Positions 26,217 to 34,299 of a stretch of DNA of 64,000 nucleotides are shown here, piece after piece. The notes beneath the pieces were generated by a model. It was given only the letters and a program-made list of their open reading frames with translations, made no database searches and was not told where the DNA came from. The translations under genes and the position numbers were made by a program. The DNA comes from Kaistia sp. 32K (GTDB lineage Bacteria; Pseudomonadota; Alphaproteobacteria; Rhizobiales; Kaistiaceae), in contig NZ_AP024269.1 in NCBI RefSeq assembly GCF_016629525.1, positions 2,666,001 to 2,730,000 of the forward strand. Direction: 5' to 3'. Every line of letters begins with the position of its first letter. Positions within the stretch are counted from its first letter, which is position 1.

Positions 26217-27233
26217 ATGAGGACCTTGAAGAAGGCCGCCCCGATCCTGGGCGCGGCACTGCTGGCGACGATGATGGGGGCGAGCGGCGCCAGGGCCGAC
26301 GGCGAGAAGGTGGCGGTCGACTTGACGACGCTGACCTCGCCGTTCTGGACCTCCTACAACCGCTACATCGTCGAGGAAGCCAAGAAGCAGGGCGTCGACC
26401 TGCTCGAGCCCTTCAATTCCGAGTTCGACACGGCGAAGCAGATCACCGGCGTGCAGAACGCGCTGTCGCTCGGCGCCAAGGGCATCATCTTCTCGCCCTT
26501 CGAATCCGCCGCCGCCGGCTCGGTCCTGAAGGCGTCGGAAAAGGCCGGCGCCAAGGTCGTGGCGGTCGACGTCGCGCCCGACAACGGCCCCGTCGCCATC
26601 GTCGTGCGCGCCAACAACCTCGCCTATGGCGAGAAGGCCTGCAAATTCATCGGCGACCACGTCAAGGAAGGCCCGGTCGTGCAGATCATGGGCGACCAGG
26701 CCTCGATCAACGGGCGCGATCGCGGCAACGGCTTTCGCGAGTGCATCACCAAGAACTATCCGAAGCTGAAGCTGCTCGAGATCCCGACCAAGGCCTGGTC
26801 GGGTGAAGACGCCGCCGCCGGTCTCGACGCGCTGCTCAACGCGCAGCCCGACCTGAAGGCGATCTATATGCATGCCGGCGGCGTGTTCCTGGCGCCAACG
26901 CTGCAGACGCTGAAGCGCAAGAACCTGCTGAAGCCGGCAGGCACGGAAGGCCACATCGTCATCGTCTCGAACGACGGCATCCCGCAGGAATTCGACGCCA
27001 TCCGCAAGGGCGAGATCGACGCCACCGTTTCGCAGCCGGCCGACCTCTACGCCAAATACGGCATCCAGTATCTGAAGGAAGCGATCAACGGCACGACCTT
27101 CAAGCCGGGCCCGACCGACCACGACAGCACCATCGTCGAGGTCCGTCCGGGCGTGCTGGAAGACCAGCTCGCCGCGCCGCTCGTCACCAAGGAAAACGTC
27201 GACGACAAGGCCTTCTGGGGCAACCAGCTCTAA
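26217..27233 (+). CDS. Sugar ABC transporter substrate-binding protein, ribose type
   Basis: A 338-residue periplasmic protein (Peripla_BP_4 fold) with a signal peptide, residues 1-27, ending SGARA. Blocks such as SLGAKGIIFSPFESAAAGSVL, VVAVDVAPDN and IVSNDGIPQEFDAIRKGEIDATVSQ are typical of RbsB-like proteins. GGGAGGA precedes the ATG. It is followed by an RbsA-type ATPase and RbsC-type permease after a 150-bp gap with two stem-loops. Given the neighbours its ligand is probably a sugar acid or its precursor. Confidence 0.9.
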   Translation: MRTLKKAAPILGAALLATMMGASGARADGEKVAVDLTTLTSPFWTSYNRYIVEEAKKQGVDLLEPFNSEFDTAKQITGVQNALSLGAKGIIFSPFESAAAGSVLKASEKAGAKVVAVDVAPDNGPVAIVVRANNLAYGEKACKFIGDHVKEGPVVQIMGDQASINGRDRGNGFRECITKNYPKLKLLEIPTKAWSGEDAAAGLDALLNAQPDLKAIYMHAGGVFLAPTLQTLKRKNLLKPAGTEGHIVIVSNDGIPQEFDAIRKGEIDATVSQPADLYAKYGIQYLKEAINGTTFKPGPTDHDSTIVEVRPGVLEDQLAAPLVTKENVDDKAFWGNQL

Positions 27234-27242
27234 GGGCATCCG

Positions 27243-27270
27243 GGGTTCGGGAGGTCCGCCTTCCGAACCC
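27243..27270 (+). other. Stem-loop after the binding-protein gene
   Basis: A 12-bp stem with one G-U type pair and a TCCG loop, 10 bases after the stop, followed by TTTC. It may act as a partial terminator or as an RNase barrier that keeps binding-protein mRNA above the downstream transporter genes. Confidence 0.6.
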
Positions 27271-27303
27271 TTTCAAAGGCTTGCGGTCACCACCTGACGG
27301 AAT

Positions 27304-27327
27304 GGATCAGGCAGCATCGCCTGATCC
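27304..27327 (+). other. Second stem-loop before the ATPase gene
   Basis: A perfect 9-bp inverted repeat (27304-27312 with 27319-27327) and 6-base loop, 33 bases after the first stem-loop. It has no U-tract. The tandem arrangement supports an mRNA-stability role. Confidence 0.5.
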
Positions 27328-27383
27328 GCCAGATCCGGAGAAATCGATGCCCCTTCCTTCTTCCTGCCGTGGGCGAAGCGCAC

Positions 27384-28895
27384 ATGCCCTCGATTGACCC
27401 TGCCATCCCGATCGTCGAGGCGCGCGGCGTCTCCAAGCGCTACGGCCCGACCACCGCGCTGCACGAGGCGCACATCAAGGTGTTCGCCGGCGAGTCGCAC
27501 GCGCTGGTCGGCCGCAACGGCGCCGGCAAGTCGACGCTGGTCGGCATTCTGACCGGGCTGCGCGCTCCCGATTCCGGCCAGGTGCTGTTCTCGGGCGAGC
27601 CCGCGCCGGCGATCGCCGACCGCGAAGGCTGGCGCCGGCACGTCGCCTGCGTCTACCAGCATTCGACGATCATTCCGGACCTGACCGTCGCGGAAAACCT
27701 CTTCATCAACCGCCATCCGACCGAGCGCGGCTTCATAAGCTGGTCGACGCTCCGCCGCCGCGCCCGCGAGTTGCTGGATCAATGGGGCGTCGCCGTCTCC
27801 GAGGATGCCCGCGCCGGCGACCTGCGGATCGAGGCGCGCCAGCTGGTCGAGATTGCCCGCGCCCTCTCCTATGGCGCGCGCTTCATCATTCTCGACGAGC
27901 CGACGGCCCAGCTCGACGGCGACGAGATCAAGCGGCTCTTCATTCGAATCCAGGAGTTGCAGGCCGCCGGGGTGACCTTCCTGTTCATCTCGCACCACCT
28001 GCAGGAGGTCTACGAGATCTGCCAGACGGTCACCGTGCTGCGCGATGCCCGCCACATCATCACCGCGCCCGTCGCCGACCTGCCGAAGGACCGGCTGATC
28101 GAGGCGATGACGGGCGAGCATGTCAGCCTCGGCGTCGCCGATGCCGCAGGCCGAACCGTGCCGGAAGACGCCGCCGTCGCGCTCGAAATCGACCGGCTTT
28201 CCGGCGACGACTTCAAGGATGTCTCCTTCAATGTCCGGCGTGGCGAAGTCGTCGGCCTCTCGGGTCCGACCGGCGGCGGCCGCATCGGCCTCGCCGAGGC
28301 GGTGGCGGGGCTCTCGCCCTATTCGGCCGGCGCTATCCGCATCGACAAGAAGCCGCTGCCTTCCGGCGACGTCACGGCGGCGCTCGAACTCGGCGTCGGC
28401 TGCGTGCCGAAGAGCCGGCACGACCAGGGCCTCGTCCTGTCGCAATCCGTCGCCGACAACGCGATCATGACCGTGAACCGCCACATGGGCCCGCTCGGCT
28501 TCATCGCGCCGAAGCGACGCGCCGAGTTGACGGGCCGAACGATCCGCTCGCTCGGCATCGTCACACAGGGGCCTGACCAGCTCGTCTCCGGCCTTTCCGG
28601 CGGCAACCAGCAGAAGGTCGTGATGGGCCGGGCGCTCGCCAACGATCCGTCCGTCCTCGTGCTGATGGACCCGACCGCCGGCGTCGACGTGAAATCGAAG
28701 GAGGCGCTGCTCACCGTGATCGAGCGGATGCGCCAGGAGGGCAAGGCCATCCTCGTCGTCAGCGGCGAGATCGAGGATCTGAAGACCTGCGACCGGGTGC
28801 TGGTGATGCGGCACGGATCGGTCGTCGCGGAACACAAGGCAGGCTGGAGCGATAACGCGCTCGTCGCCTCCATCGAAGGGATCGAGCTCGCATGA
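27384..28895 (+). CDS. Sugar ABC transporter ATP-binding protein, RbsA/MglA type
   Basis: A 503-residue protein with two nucleotide-binding domains in tandem. The first has a canonical Walker A (GRNGAGKST) and Walker B (FIILDEPTAQLD) but its signature is replaced by LRIEARQLVEIA. The second has a degenerate Walker A (GPTGGGRIG) and a good signature (LSGGNQQK). This asymmetric pattern is normal for RbsA. Start is taken at the ATG 27384; a GTG at 27369 is possible. The stop overlaps the permease start (ATGA). Confidence 0.9.
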   Translation: MPSIDPAIPIVEARGVSKRYGPTTALHEAHIKVFAGESHALVGRNGAGKSTLVGILTGLRAPDSGQVLFSGEPAPAIADREGWRRHVACVYQHSTIIPDLTVAENLFINRHPTERGFISWSTLRRRARELLDQWGVAVSEDARAGDLRIEARQLVEIARALSYGARFIILDEPTAQLDGDEIKRLFIRIQELQAAGVTFLFISHHLQEVYEICQTVTVLRDARHIITAPVADLPKDRLIEAMTGEHVSLGVADAAGRTVPEDAAVALEIDRLSGDDFKDVSFNVRRGEVVGLSGPTGGGRIGLAEAVAGLSPYSAGAIRIDKKPLPSGDVTAALELGVGCVPKSRHDQGLVLSQSVADNAIMTVNRHMGPLGFIAPKRRAELTGRTIRSLGIVTQGPDQLVSGLSGGNQQKVVMGRALANDPSVLVLMDPTAGVDVKSKEALLTVIERMRQEGKAILVVSGEIEDLKTCDRVLVMRHGSVVAEHKAGWSDNALVASIEGIELA

Positions 28896-29914
28896 ACACG
28901 CATCCATCCGCCACGGCGACGACGATCGCCAGCGCCGCCAAACCGGCGCCGCGCCGGCCGATGATCCGCCTGCACGACCTGGCGCTGCTGCCGGCGCTGG
29001 TGATCCTGATCGTCATCGGCGCCTTCATCAGCCCCGCCTTCCTGACCCAGGGCAACGTGAACACCATCCTCACCTCCTCCGCCGCGCTGGCGCTGGTGGT
29101 GCTGGCCGAATCGCTGATCATCATCACCGGAAAGTTCGATCTCTCGCTCGAATCGACCGCCGGCTTCGCCCCGGCGATCGGCGCCCTGCTGGTCCTGCCG
29201 GTCGCCAACAACGGCTTCGGCATCGAGTTGCCGACCTTCGTGGGCATCCTGGTCGTGCTCGGCGTCGGCGCGCTGATCGGCCTGATCAACGGCATCCTCG
29301 TCGTCCGCTTCACGCTCAACGCCTTCATCGTCACGCTGGCCATGCTGATCATCCTGCGCGGCATGCTGGTCGGCGCCACCAGCGGGCGGACGTTGTTCGA
29401 CCTGCCCGACGCCTTCTACGCGCTGATGGTCATCACCTTCCTCGGCCTGCCGCTCGCAGTCTGGCTCGCTGCGCTCGCCTTCGCCATCGCCGCCGTCATG
29501 CTGCGCTATCATCGGCTCGGCCGCGCGCTCTACGCCATCGGCGGCAATCCGGAGGCGGCGCGCGCCGCCGGCATCCGCGTCGAACGCGTCACCATCGGGG
29601 TCTATATATTGGCGGGCATCCTGGCGGCGATCGGCGGGCTGGTGATCACCGGCTATGTCGGCGCCATCAGTGCCAACCAGGGCAACGGCATGATCTTCAC
29701 CGTCTTCGCCGCCGCCGTGATCGGCGGCATCTCGCTTGACGGCGGCCGCGGCACCATGTTCGGCGCGCTGACCGGCGTGCTGCTCCTCGGCGTCGTGCAG
29801 AACCTGCTGACGCTGGCGCAGGTGCCGTCCTTCTGGATCCAGGCGATCTACGGCGCCATTATTCTCGGCGCGCTGATGATCGCCCGGCTCGCGTCCGGCC
29901 ACGCGCAGACCTGA
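28892..29914 (+). CDS. Sugar ABC transporter permease, RbsC type
   Basis: A 340-residue inner-membrane protein of the BPD_transp_2 family with about 8-10 hydrophobic segments. The conserved cytoplasmic block RALYAIGGNPEAARAAGIRV and the later AAVIGGISLDGGRGTMFGA are diagnostic. It is translated by coupling to the ATPase gene and ends 18 bases before a strong bidirectional terminator. It completes the importer of the sugar-acid locus. Confidence 0.92.
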   Translation: MNTHPSATATTIASAAKPAPRRPMIRLHDLALLPALVILIVIGAFISPAFLTQGNVNTILTSSAALALVVLAESLIIITGKFDLSLESTAGFAPAIGALLVLPVANNGFGIELPTFVGILVVLGVGALIGLINGILVVRFTLNAFIVTLAMLIILRGMLVGATSGRTLFDLPDAFYALMVITFLGLPLAVWLAALAFAIAAVMLRYHRLGRALYAIGGNPEAARAAGIRVERVTIGVYILAGILAAIGGLVITGYVGAISANQGNGMIFTVFAAAVIGGISLDGGRGTMFGALTGVLLLGVVQNLLTLAQVPSFWIQAIYGAIILGALMIARLASGHAQT

Positions 29915-29932
29915 GCCGACGTGCAAACGAAA

Positions 29933-29961
29933 GAAGCCGCCGCGTTGGACGCGGCGGCTTC
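29933..29961. terminator. Bidirectional intrinsic terminator
   Basis: A perfect 13-bp GC-rich stem with a TGG loop between two convergent genes. On the plus strand it is followed by TCCTTTCC and on the minus strand by TTTCGTTTGC, so it can end both transcripts. Confidence 0.85.
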
Positions 29962-29984
29962 TCCTTTCCGGGGGGCAGAATCGA

Positions 29985-31046
29985 TCAGATCCGGCGGGCC
30001 AGCTTGCAGAGCTGCACCAGATCGGGGTCGAACGACATCGGGTTGCGCAGGATGGTCGGGCACTTGCGCGCCAGCGCCTGGCGCTCGCCGCCGCTCAGGC
30101 TGCTGTCCGAGACCGAAGTCGGGCCTTTCGGGTTGCCGGGATTGCCCGGTCCGCCAGGATTGCCCGGGCCTCCAGGGCCGCCGGGGCCGCCCGGGTTGGT
30201 GGCGACGCGGCCGCCGCAGGATCCGCCCACGCTCAGGCAGAGATTGAGCAGACCCGCCTGATTGAGCACACCGAGGCGCGTGTCGATCAGGCCGAGCAGC
30301 TTGGAACGGTCGCCCGTGCCGCAGCCAGAACCGCCGCCGGCATTCACGCAGACCTTGGCCAGCTCCTTGTTGGAGAGCACCGCCGCCCTGGCATGGATGC
30401 CGCCGATCAGGTCGGACCGGACCTTCGCATTGGCGACGCCCTTGGGGCCGAGCACGTTGGCGGTCACCTTGGTGCCGCCCTTGGCCCCGCAGCTGGCGCC
30501 GACATTGACGCAGACATTGGCGAGTTCCTGCTTCGACAGGAGCTTCAGCCGCGCATCGACCAGGTGAATCACCTGCTCGCGATTTCCCCCGCAGCTGGCG
30601 GCGCCGCCGACACCGAGGCAGAGCCGGATCAGCTCCCGCTTGCTGAGGACGTCGATACGCGCGTCGATGCCGGAAAGCAGCGTCGATTTCGACGTGTTCT
30701 GCAGCGCACTCCCGCTCGGCGCCGTGCCGTCACCCGAACCGGTCAGGCCGCTCGTCACGCCGCCGACCGTATTGCCAACAGCGCCGGTGACGCCGTTCAC
30801 CGTGCCGCCGACGGCATTGCCGAGATTCGAAACCGTGCCGCCGAGCGCGTTGCCCGTATTGGTCACGGTATTGCCCAGACCGCCGCCGACCGCGCCGCCA
30901 ACAGCCCCTGTCACGCCGGAAACGGTGTTTCCCAAGCTGCCGGTAACGCCGCTGACGACGCCGCCAAGACCTTCGGAGTGGGCCGGCATCAACATGGTGC
31001 CGATCAGGAATGCCGCCGAAGTCACTGTCATTCGCAATATAGACAT
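29985..31046 (-). CDS. Secreted four-repeat cysteine protein with Gly-rich N region and collagen-like tail
   Basis: A 353-residue exported protein of no family I recognise. A signal peptide covers residues 1-24. Residues 26-104 are Gly/Val/Thr-rich with recurring GNTV and GVTGAVG. Four degenerate 35-40 residue repeats follow (about 119-155, 156-190, 208-246, 247-280) with consensus IDARLxVLSxxELxxxCLxVGGxCG. Each has two cysteines 7 or 9 residues apart (143/152, 179/186, 233/242, 270/277). Residues 284-309 are a Gly-Pro-rich collagen-like stretch. The C-terminal 33 residues carry a final Cys pair (329, 347). An envelope or extracellular structural role is likely. Confidence 0.8.
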   Translation of the reverse strand: MSILRMTVTSAAFLIGTMLMPAHSEGLGGVVSGVTGSLGNTVSGVTGAVGGAVGGGLGNTVTNTGNALGGTVSNLGNAVGGTVNGVTGAVGNTVGGVTSGLTGSGDGTAPSGSALQNTSKSTLLSGIDARIDVLSKRELIRLCLGVGGAASCGGNREQVIHLVDARLKLLSKQELANVCVNVGASCGAKGGTKVTANVLGPKGVANAKVRSDLIGGIHARAAVLSNKELAKVCVNAGGGSGCGTGDRSKLLGLIDTRLGVLNQAGLLNLCLSVGGSCGGRVATNPGGPGGPGGPGNPGGPGNPGNPKGPTSVSDSSLSGGERQALARKCPTILRNPMSFDPDLVQLCKLARRI

Positions 31047-31786
31047 CTAGCCCTCCTTTCCCGTCGAGTGCGTGGCTCACCTCAACCGCGCATTCGTCAA
31101 CGAAACGAGATTGACAGGGTTCCAGATGAAAACACGAATGATATTCATGTGATCAGGCGATCGCGAAGCTAGATAGGCTCGCGCTGCGATATTCCGCCTG
31201 TAGACCATTCGAATTTTAGATTATTTGCCGCACTGCAATACTGTCGGCGGCGCCCGGCGACGCGCCTCTGCCGGAGCGTCACCCATGCAAGTCGTTTTAC
31301 TTGCCTCCGAGACGCATCGAACATCGCGCCAATGCGCGTTAGAAACCCAACGGAAGCCAACGCGTTTCGGATGAATTTGGCGCCGCCATATTTTGGACGC
31401 GATCCGAATAACTTTCGCCGGAAAGCCTATAGGCATGTTATTTCAAGAAATATACAGCTGATATACAAGTCACTTGAATATGAATTGCCGGCAAATTAGT
31501 CGATTGATCGGGATATTAAAACAACTCGCAGAAGTCATAATCCCGTAATACTTCGATTCAGAGATGATTCTACCTTGCGACAAAACCTGCCATGGCTAGG
31601 TTGCGACTGCCTGCCACGAGGGGTCGTGGCGGGTGTCGGATGCGGCGTTCACGGGGTGGTGACGCGCAACGACCAAATCGCATAGGGGCGTCGAGTGCTT
31701 CAGTCGTCGAGGCCGGTCGGATCTGCGGGTCCGGCCGCGTGCCGGCACGGCGGTGTTCGAAATCTCCAAAAATTGGAAGGTCAGAA
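31047..31786. other. AT-richer 740-bp intergenic region
   Basis: It lies between the divergent secreted-repeat protein and porin genes. Roughly 31130-31570 is strikingly AT-rich for this genome. It contains short palindromes such as TTGCCGGCAA and CAAG-TCA-CTTG (near 31468-31490). Open frames on the minus strand here (31169-31436) lack ribosome-binding sites and codon bias, so I call no gene. From 31600 to 31786 lies a GC-rich probable porin leader with a GCCACGA/TCGTGGC hairpin near 31612. Confidence 0.5.
31576..31603 (+). promoter_or_regulatory. Candidate porin promoter
   Basis: TTGCGA (31576-31581) and TAGGTT (31598-31603) are separated by 16 bases, at the edge of the AT-rich region. If real, the porin mRNA has a leader of about 175 nt. 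The match is moderate. Confidence 0.35.
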
Positions 31787-33052
31787 ATGACGTTTAAGTC
31801 TCTTATTCTCGGCTCCGCGGCCGCGATCGTCCTCGCCGGATCGGCCCAGGCCGCCGATCTCGCCATTGCCGAACCCGTCGACTACGTGAAGGTCTGCGAC
31901 GCTTTCGGCAAGGGCTTCTTCTACTCGCCCGGCACCGACACCTGCATCAAGGTCGGCGGCTACCTGAAGTTCGTCACCCAGTTCGGTGACAACGACTACA
32001 GCGCCTTCAACAAGATCTACAAGAACAGCACCTGGAACGGCTTCTACACGGAAGCGTCGATCCAGCTGACCGCTTCGTCGATCACCGAATACGGCAACCT
32101 GACCGGCTGGATCGACTACCGCGCCAGGACCGGCAACGACGTCGGCTCGGGCTCCATCGCCAACCTGGTCAACGCCCAGACCAACTCGGCCTATGTCGAC
32201 ACTGCCTGGCTGCAGTTCGGCCCGATCAAGGCCGGCCGCTTCGACTCGCTGTTCGACTTCGGCCAGGGCTTCGACGACACCGGCATGTTCGCGTCGGACA
32301 CCAAGACCGACCACATCGAGCTGTCCTACGCCATCAACGGCTTCGGCCTGACGCTGTCGCTCGAAGACAACCGCGACCGCGGCGCCGTCGGCAACTACGA
32401 CGTGTTTGACGGCAACGGCAACCTGATCGCCACCGGCGGCCAGACCAACATGCCCGACATCGTCGGCGCCGTGACCTACGCTTCGGGCATCTTCAGCACG
32501 AAGGTCGCCGGTGCCTACTTCAAGCACGCCATCGACATCTCGGGCGGCGGCGTACCGGGCAATCCGTACACCTACGACAGCAAGGACGGCTTCGCCGTCG
32601 GCGGCATCGTCGAGCTGGCCCTCGACAGCATCTCGAAGGGCGACAAGGTGCAGTTCTCGGCGAGCTACGCCCAGAACGGCAACTCGTTCACCGGCATCAC
32701 CGGCGGCACCTCGGTCGCCAACCTCTCCAGCTCGATCACCGGCAACGCGGCCCTCGACGCCGTTCCGGGCAACAGCTGGAGCGCCTTCACGTCGTACAAG
32801 CATGTCTGGAACAGCCAGATCTGGACGTCGGTCTCCGGCGGCTATGCCTCGTTCGACAGCAAGGCCGACTTCGCCGCCTGGAACGATCGCAGCTTCGACG
32901 CCTGGCGCGTTGGCACGACGACCAACTTCACGCCTGTGAAGGGCCTCGACCTGCTGGTCGACGTCTTCTACAGCTCCGTCTCCTCGGACACGGCGAAGGT
33001 CAAGGACGGCGACGCCTGGCAGACCAACATCTTCCTGAAGCGCTCCTGGTAA
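31787..33052 (+). CDS. Alphaproteobacterial porin (Porin_2 family)
   Basis: A 421-residue outer-membrane beta-barrel protein. A signal peptide covers residues 1-22 (ending AQA), followed by ADLAIAEPVDYVKVCDAFGKGFFYSPGT and KVGGYLKF, the standard N terminus of rhizobial porins with its two-cysteine loop. Alternating amphipathic strands continue to a C-terminal FLKRSW ending in an aromatic residue. GGAAGG precedes the ATG. Codon use is strongly biased to C-ending codons, consistent with high expression. A general diffusion channel for small hydrophilic solutes is expected. Confidence 0.93.
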   Translation: MTFKSLILGSAAAIVLAGSAQAADLAIAEPVDYVKVCDAFGKGFFYSPGTDTCIKVGGYLKFVTQFGDNDYSAFNKIYKNSTWNGFYTEASIQLTASSITEYGNLTGWIDYRARTGNDVGSGSIANLVNAQTNSAYVDTAWLQFGPIKAGRFDSLFDFGQGFDDTGMFASDTKTDHIELSYAINGFGLTLSLEDNRDRGAVGNYDVFDGNGNLIATGGQTNMPDIVGAVTYASGIFSTKVAGAYFKHAIDISGGGVPGNPYTYDSKDGFAVGGIVELALDSISKGDKVQFSASYAQNGNSFTGITGGTSVANLSSSITGNAALDAVPGNSWSAFTSYKHVWNSQIWTSVSGGYASFDSKADFAAWNDRSFDAWRVGTTTNFTPVKGLDLLVDVFYSSVSSDTAKVKDGDAWQTNIFLKRSW

Positions 33053-33077
33053 GCTTCGGCCTATCGTGAATGCAGGA

Positions 33078-33107
33078 AGCCTGGCGGAGCGATCCGCCGG
33101 GCTTTTT
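33078..33107 (+). terminator. Porin gene terminator
   Basis: An 11-bp stem (33078-33088 with 33093-33103, one T-G pair) with a GCGA loop and a TTTTT run, 25 bases after the porin stop. A textbook intrinsic terminator. Confidence 0.9.
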
Positions 33108-33111
33108 CCTG

Positions 33112-33420
33112 TCAGCTCGGCATCAGCGCCAGCATGATGCCCGCCCGCTCCCGGTCTGGGTCGCCCTCGCCCACCGGCTGCCCGGCGCGGCCATACCAGT
33201 AGCGCGCGTTCCAGAGGTCGCCCTCAACCCGATGGATGTGGGCGTGAACCCAGGCGCCGGCCCGGCTCTCATCCTCCTGGACGAGCGCGTGCGCGGCCTC
33301 CCAGTTGCCCTTCTCCAGATGCCAGAGCGCGGCGAGCGGCGCCGACAATCCTTCCGGCGGCTGCGGCGCCGCGAGCGACGCCCGAAATTCGGCTGCGGTT
33401 GCCGTGCTTTTCTCCACCAT
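33112..33420 (-). CDS. Conserved hypothetical protein (WYxRAG motif)
   Basis: A 102-residue cytoplasmic protein. The block WEAAHALVQEDESRAGAWVH followed by HIHRVEGDLWNARYWYGRAG matches a widespread short family of unknown function with a helical, TPR-like character. The ATG at 33420 has an excellent GGGAGGAAG ribosome-binding site, which rules out the longer frame starting at 33510. It ends just past the porin terminator, convergent to the porin. No functional link to neighbours is apparent. Confidence 0.75.
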   Translation of the reverse strand: MVEKSTATAAEFRASLAAPQPPEGLSAPLAALWHLEKGNWEAAHALVQEDESRAGAWVHAHIHRVEGDLWNARYWYGRAGQPVGEGDPDRERAGIMLALMPS

Positions 33421-33673
33421 CCGTCTTCCTCCCGCGTTGCGTTCCGGCAACGGCCCGCATTTCCCGATGCCGGCTGCCTGACGCAGACTTGTCCCTACGG
33501 CATGATACATCTATGCACGGAACCGTCTTCAGGAGTTTGGATGTTCCGTTCGCTTCAGTCCCGGTGATCCCCTGCCCCCGTTAGGCAGGGTCAAGAAGCC
33601 CGCGCGCGCGTCGTCGCTGCGCGGCCCGCTTTGCTGCGGCTTTTGATCACCGAATATCCGGACGAAGCTTTCC

Positions 33674-33931
33674 ATGAACGTCTCGAAACTCGAGCAGCGC
33701 ATCCTGCATGCGCTCGCGCAGGGCGCGACCATCCGTCATCACAGGAACGAACAGGGCCGCATCGTCGCGGTCGATTGCGCCACCCGCGAGGGCTGGATCC
33801 TCTCTGACTGCACCGTCGAACTGTTCCAGCGCCTGAAGCGCCGGCGCCTGATCGCGTCCCGGGGCAGCGCGCCCTACCGCATCACGCGCGCGGGCCTCGA
33901 CGCGGTTCGCGCCCAGTTGAACAATCGCTGA
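33674..33931 (+). CDS. yjhX: YjhX family protein (UPF0386, putative toxin)
   Basis: An 85-residue protein collinear with E. coli YjhX, the same length. Shared features are [41 protein letters not shown] and the end YRIT then VRAQLNNR. It has a winged-helix-like appearance. YjhX has been described as the toxin of the YjhX/YjhQ pair, where YjhQ is a GNAT acetyltransferase. No acetyltransferase gene is adjacent here, so a toxin role is doubtful and a DNA-binding role is equally possible. No strong ribosome-binding site is seen. Confidence 0.85.
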   Translation: MNVSKLEQRILHALAQGATIRHHRNEQGRIVAVDCATREGWILSDCTVELFQRLKRRRLIASRGSAPYRITRAGLDAVRAQLNNR

Positions 33932-33937
33932 AACGAA

Positions 33938-33969
33938 AAAGGCCGGCGGATGGATGTCCGCCGGCCTTT
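33938..33969. terminator. Bidirectional terminator
   Basis: A perfect 13-bp inverted repeat AAAGGCCGGCGGA with a 6-base loop, beginning 6 bases after the yjhX stop and lying downstream of the convergent chorismate mutase gene. Flanking A- and T-runs allow termination both ways. Confidence 0.85.
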
Positions 33970-33986
33970 GTACCTTGCCTCGAGAT

Positions 33987-34292
33987 CTATCGCGCGAGGC
34001 GCGCGGCGATGGTCCGCCGCTCATATTCGATGTTCCACTCGATCAGGCGGCGCCAGAGATCGCGCGCCAGACCTTCGTCGAGACCCGCCTCAACGGCTGC
34101 GGCCGCCACCCGGTCGAGCACCTCGTCGACCCGCTCCGGCACCAGCGCCTCTTCCGGCGACGACTTGATCTCCGCCATCCGGCGCACATAGCCGAACCGC
34201 TCCGCCAGCACCGCGACCAGCTCGGCATCCAGCCGATCAATCTCGGTTCGGATATCGCTCTTGGTCACGCACTCGGCCGGTGTACGCGTCAT
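33987..34292 (-). CDS. Chorismate mutase, AroQ type
   Basis: A 101-residue all-helical AroQ-class protein. Expected active-site residues occur in order: the N-terminal arginine in DIRTEIDRLD, Arg in LAERFGYVRRMAEIK with its lysine, VPERVDEVLDRV, and the C-terminal IEWNIEYE glutamate region. It would convert chorismate to prephenate for Phe and Tyr synthesis. It starts 7 bases after the gatA stop on the same strand, so it is probably co-transcribed with gatCA. An isochorismate-pyruvate lyase (PchB-like) activity cannot be excluded. Confidence 0.85.
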   Translation of the reverse strand: MTRTPAECVTKSDIRTEIDRLDAELVAVLAERFGYVRRMAEIKSSPEEALVPERVDEVLDRVAAAAVEAGLDEGLARDLWRRLIEWNIEYERRTIAARLAR

Positions 34293-34299
34293 GACGGCA

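Noticed and set aside
30120..30200. Possible microsatellite from the Gly-Pro-rich DNA in the secreted protein gene
   Set aside because: The repeats are imperfect and in frame as a collagen-like protein segment; they are coding, not a separate element.
31169..31436. Two small minus-strand open frames in the AT-rich gap
   Set aside because: No ribosome-binding site, no codon bias and no similarity to known small proteins.
33570..33590. CCCTGCC/GGCAGGG stem-loop upstream of yjhX
   Set aside because: A 7-bp stem in very GC-rich DNA with no U-tract and no gene end nearby is too weak to call a terminator or RNA element.
29933..33969. Several near-identical looking hairpins considered as a CRISPR or REP array
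   Set aside because: Each is a different sequence directly behind a stop codon with T-rich flanks, so they are ordinary terminators; no regularly spaced repeat exists.
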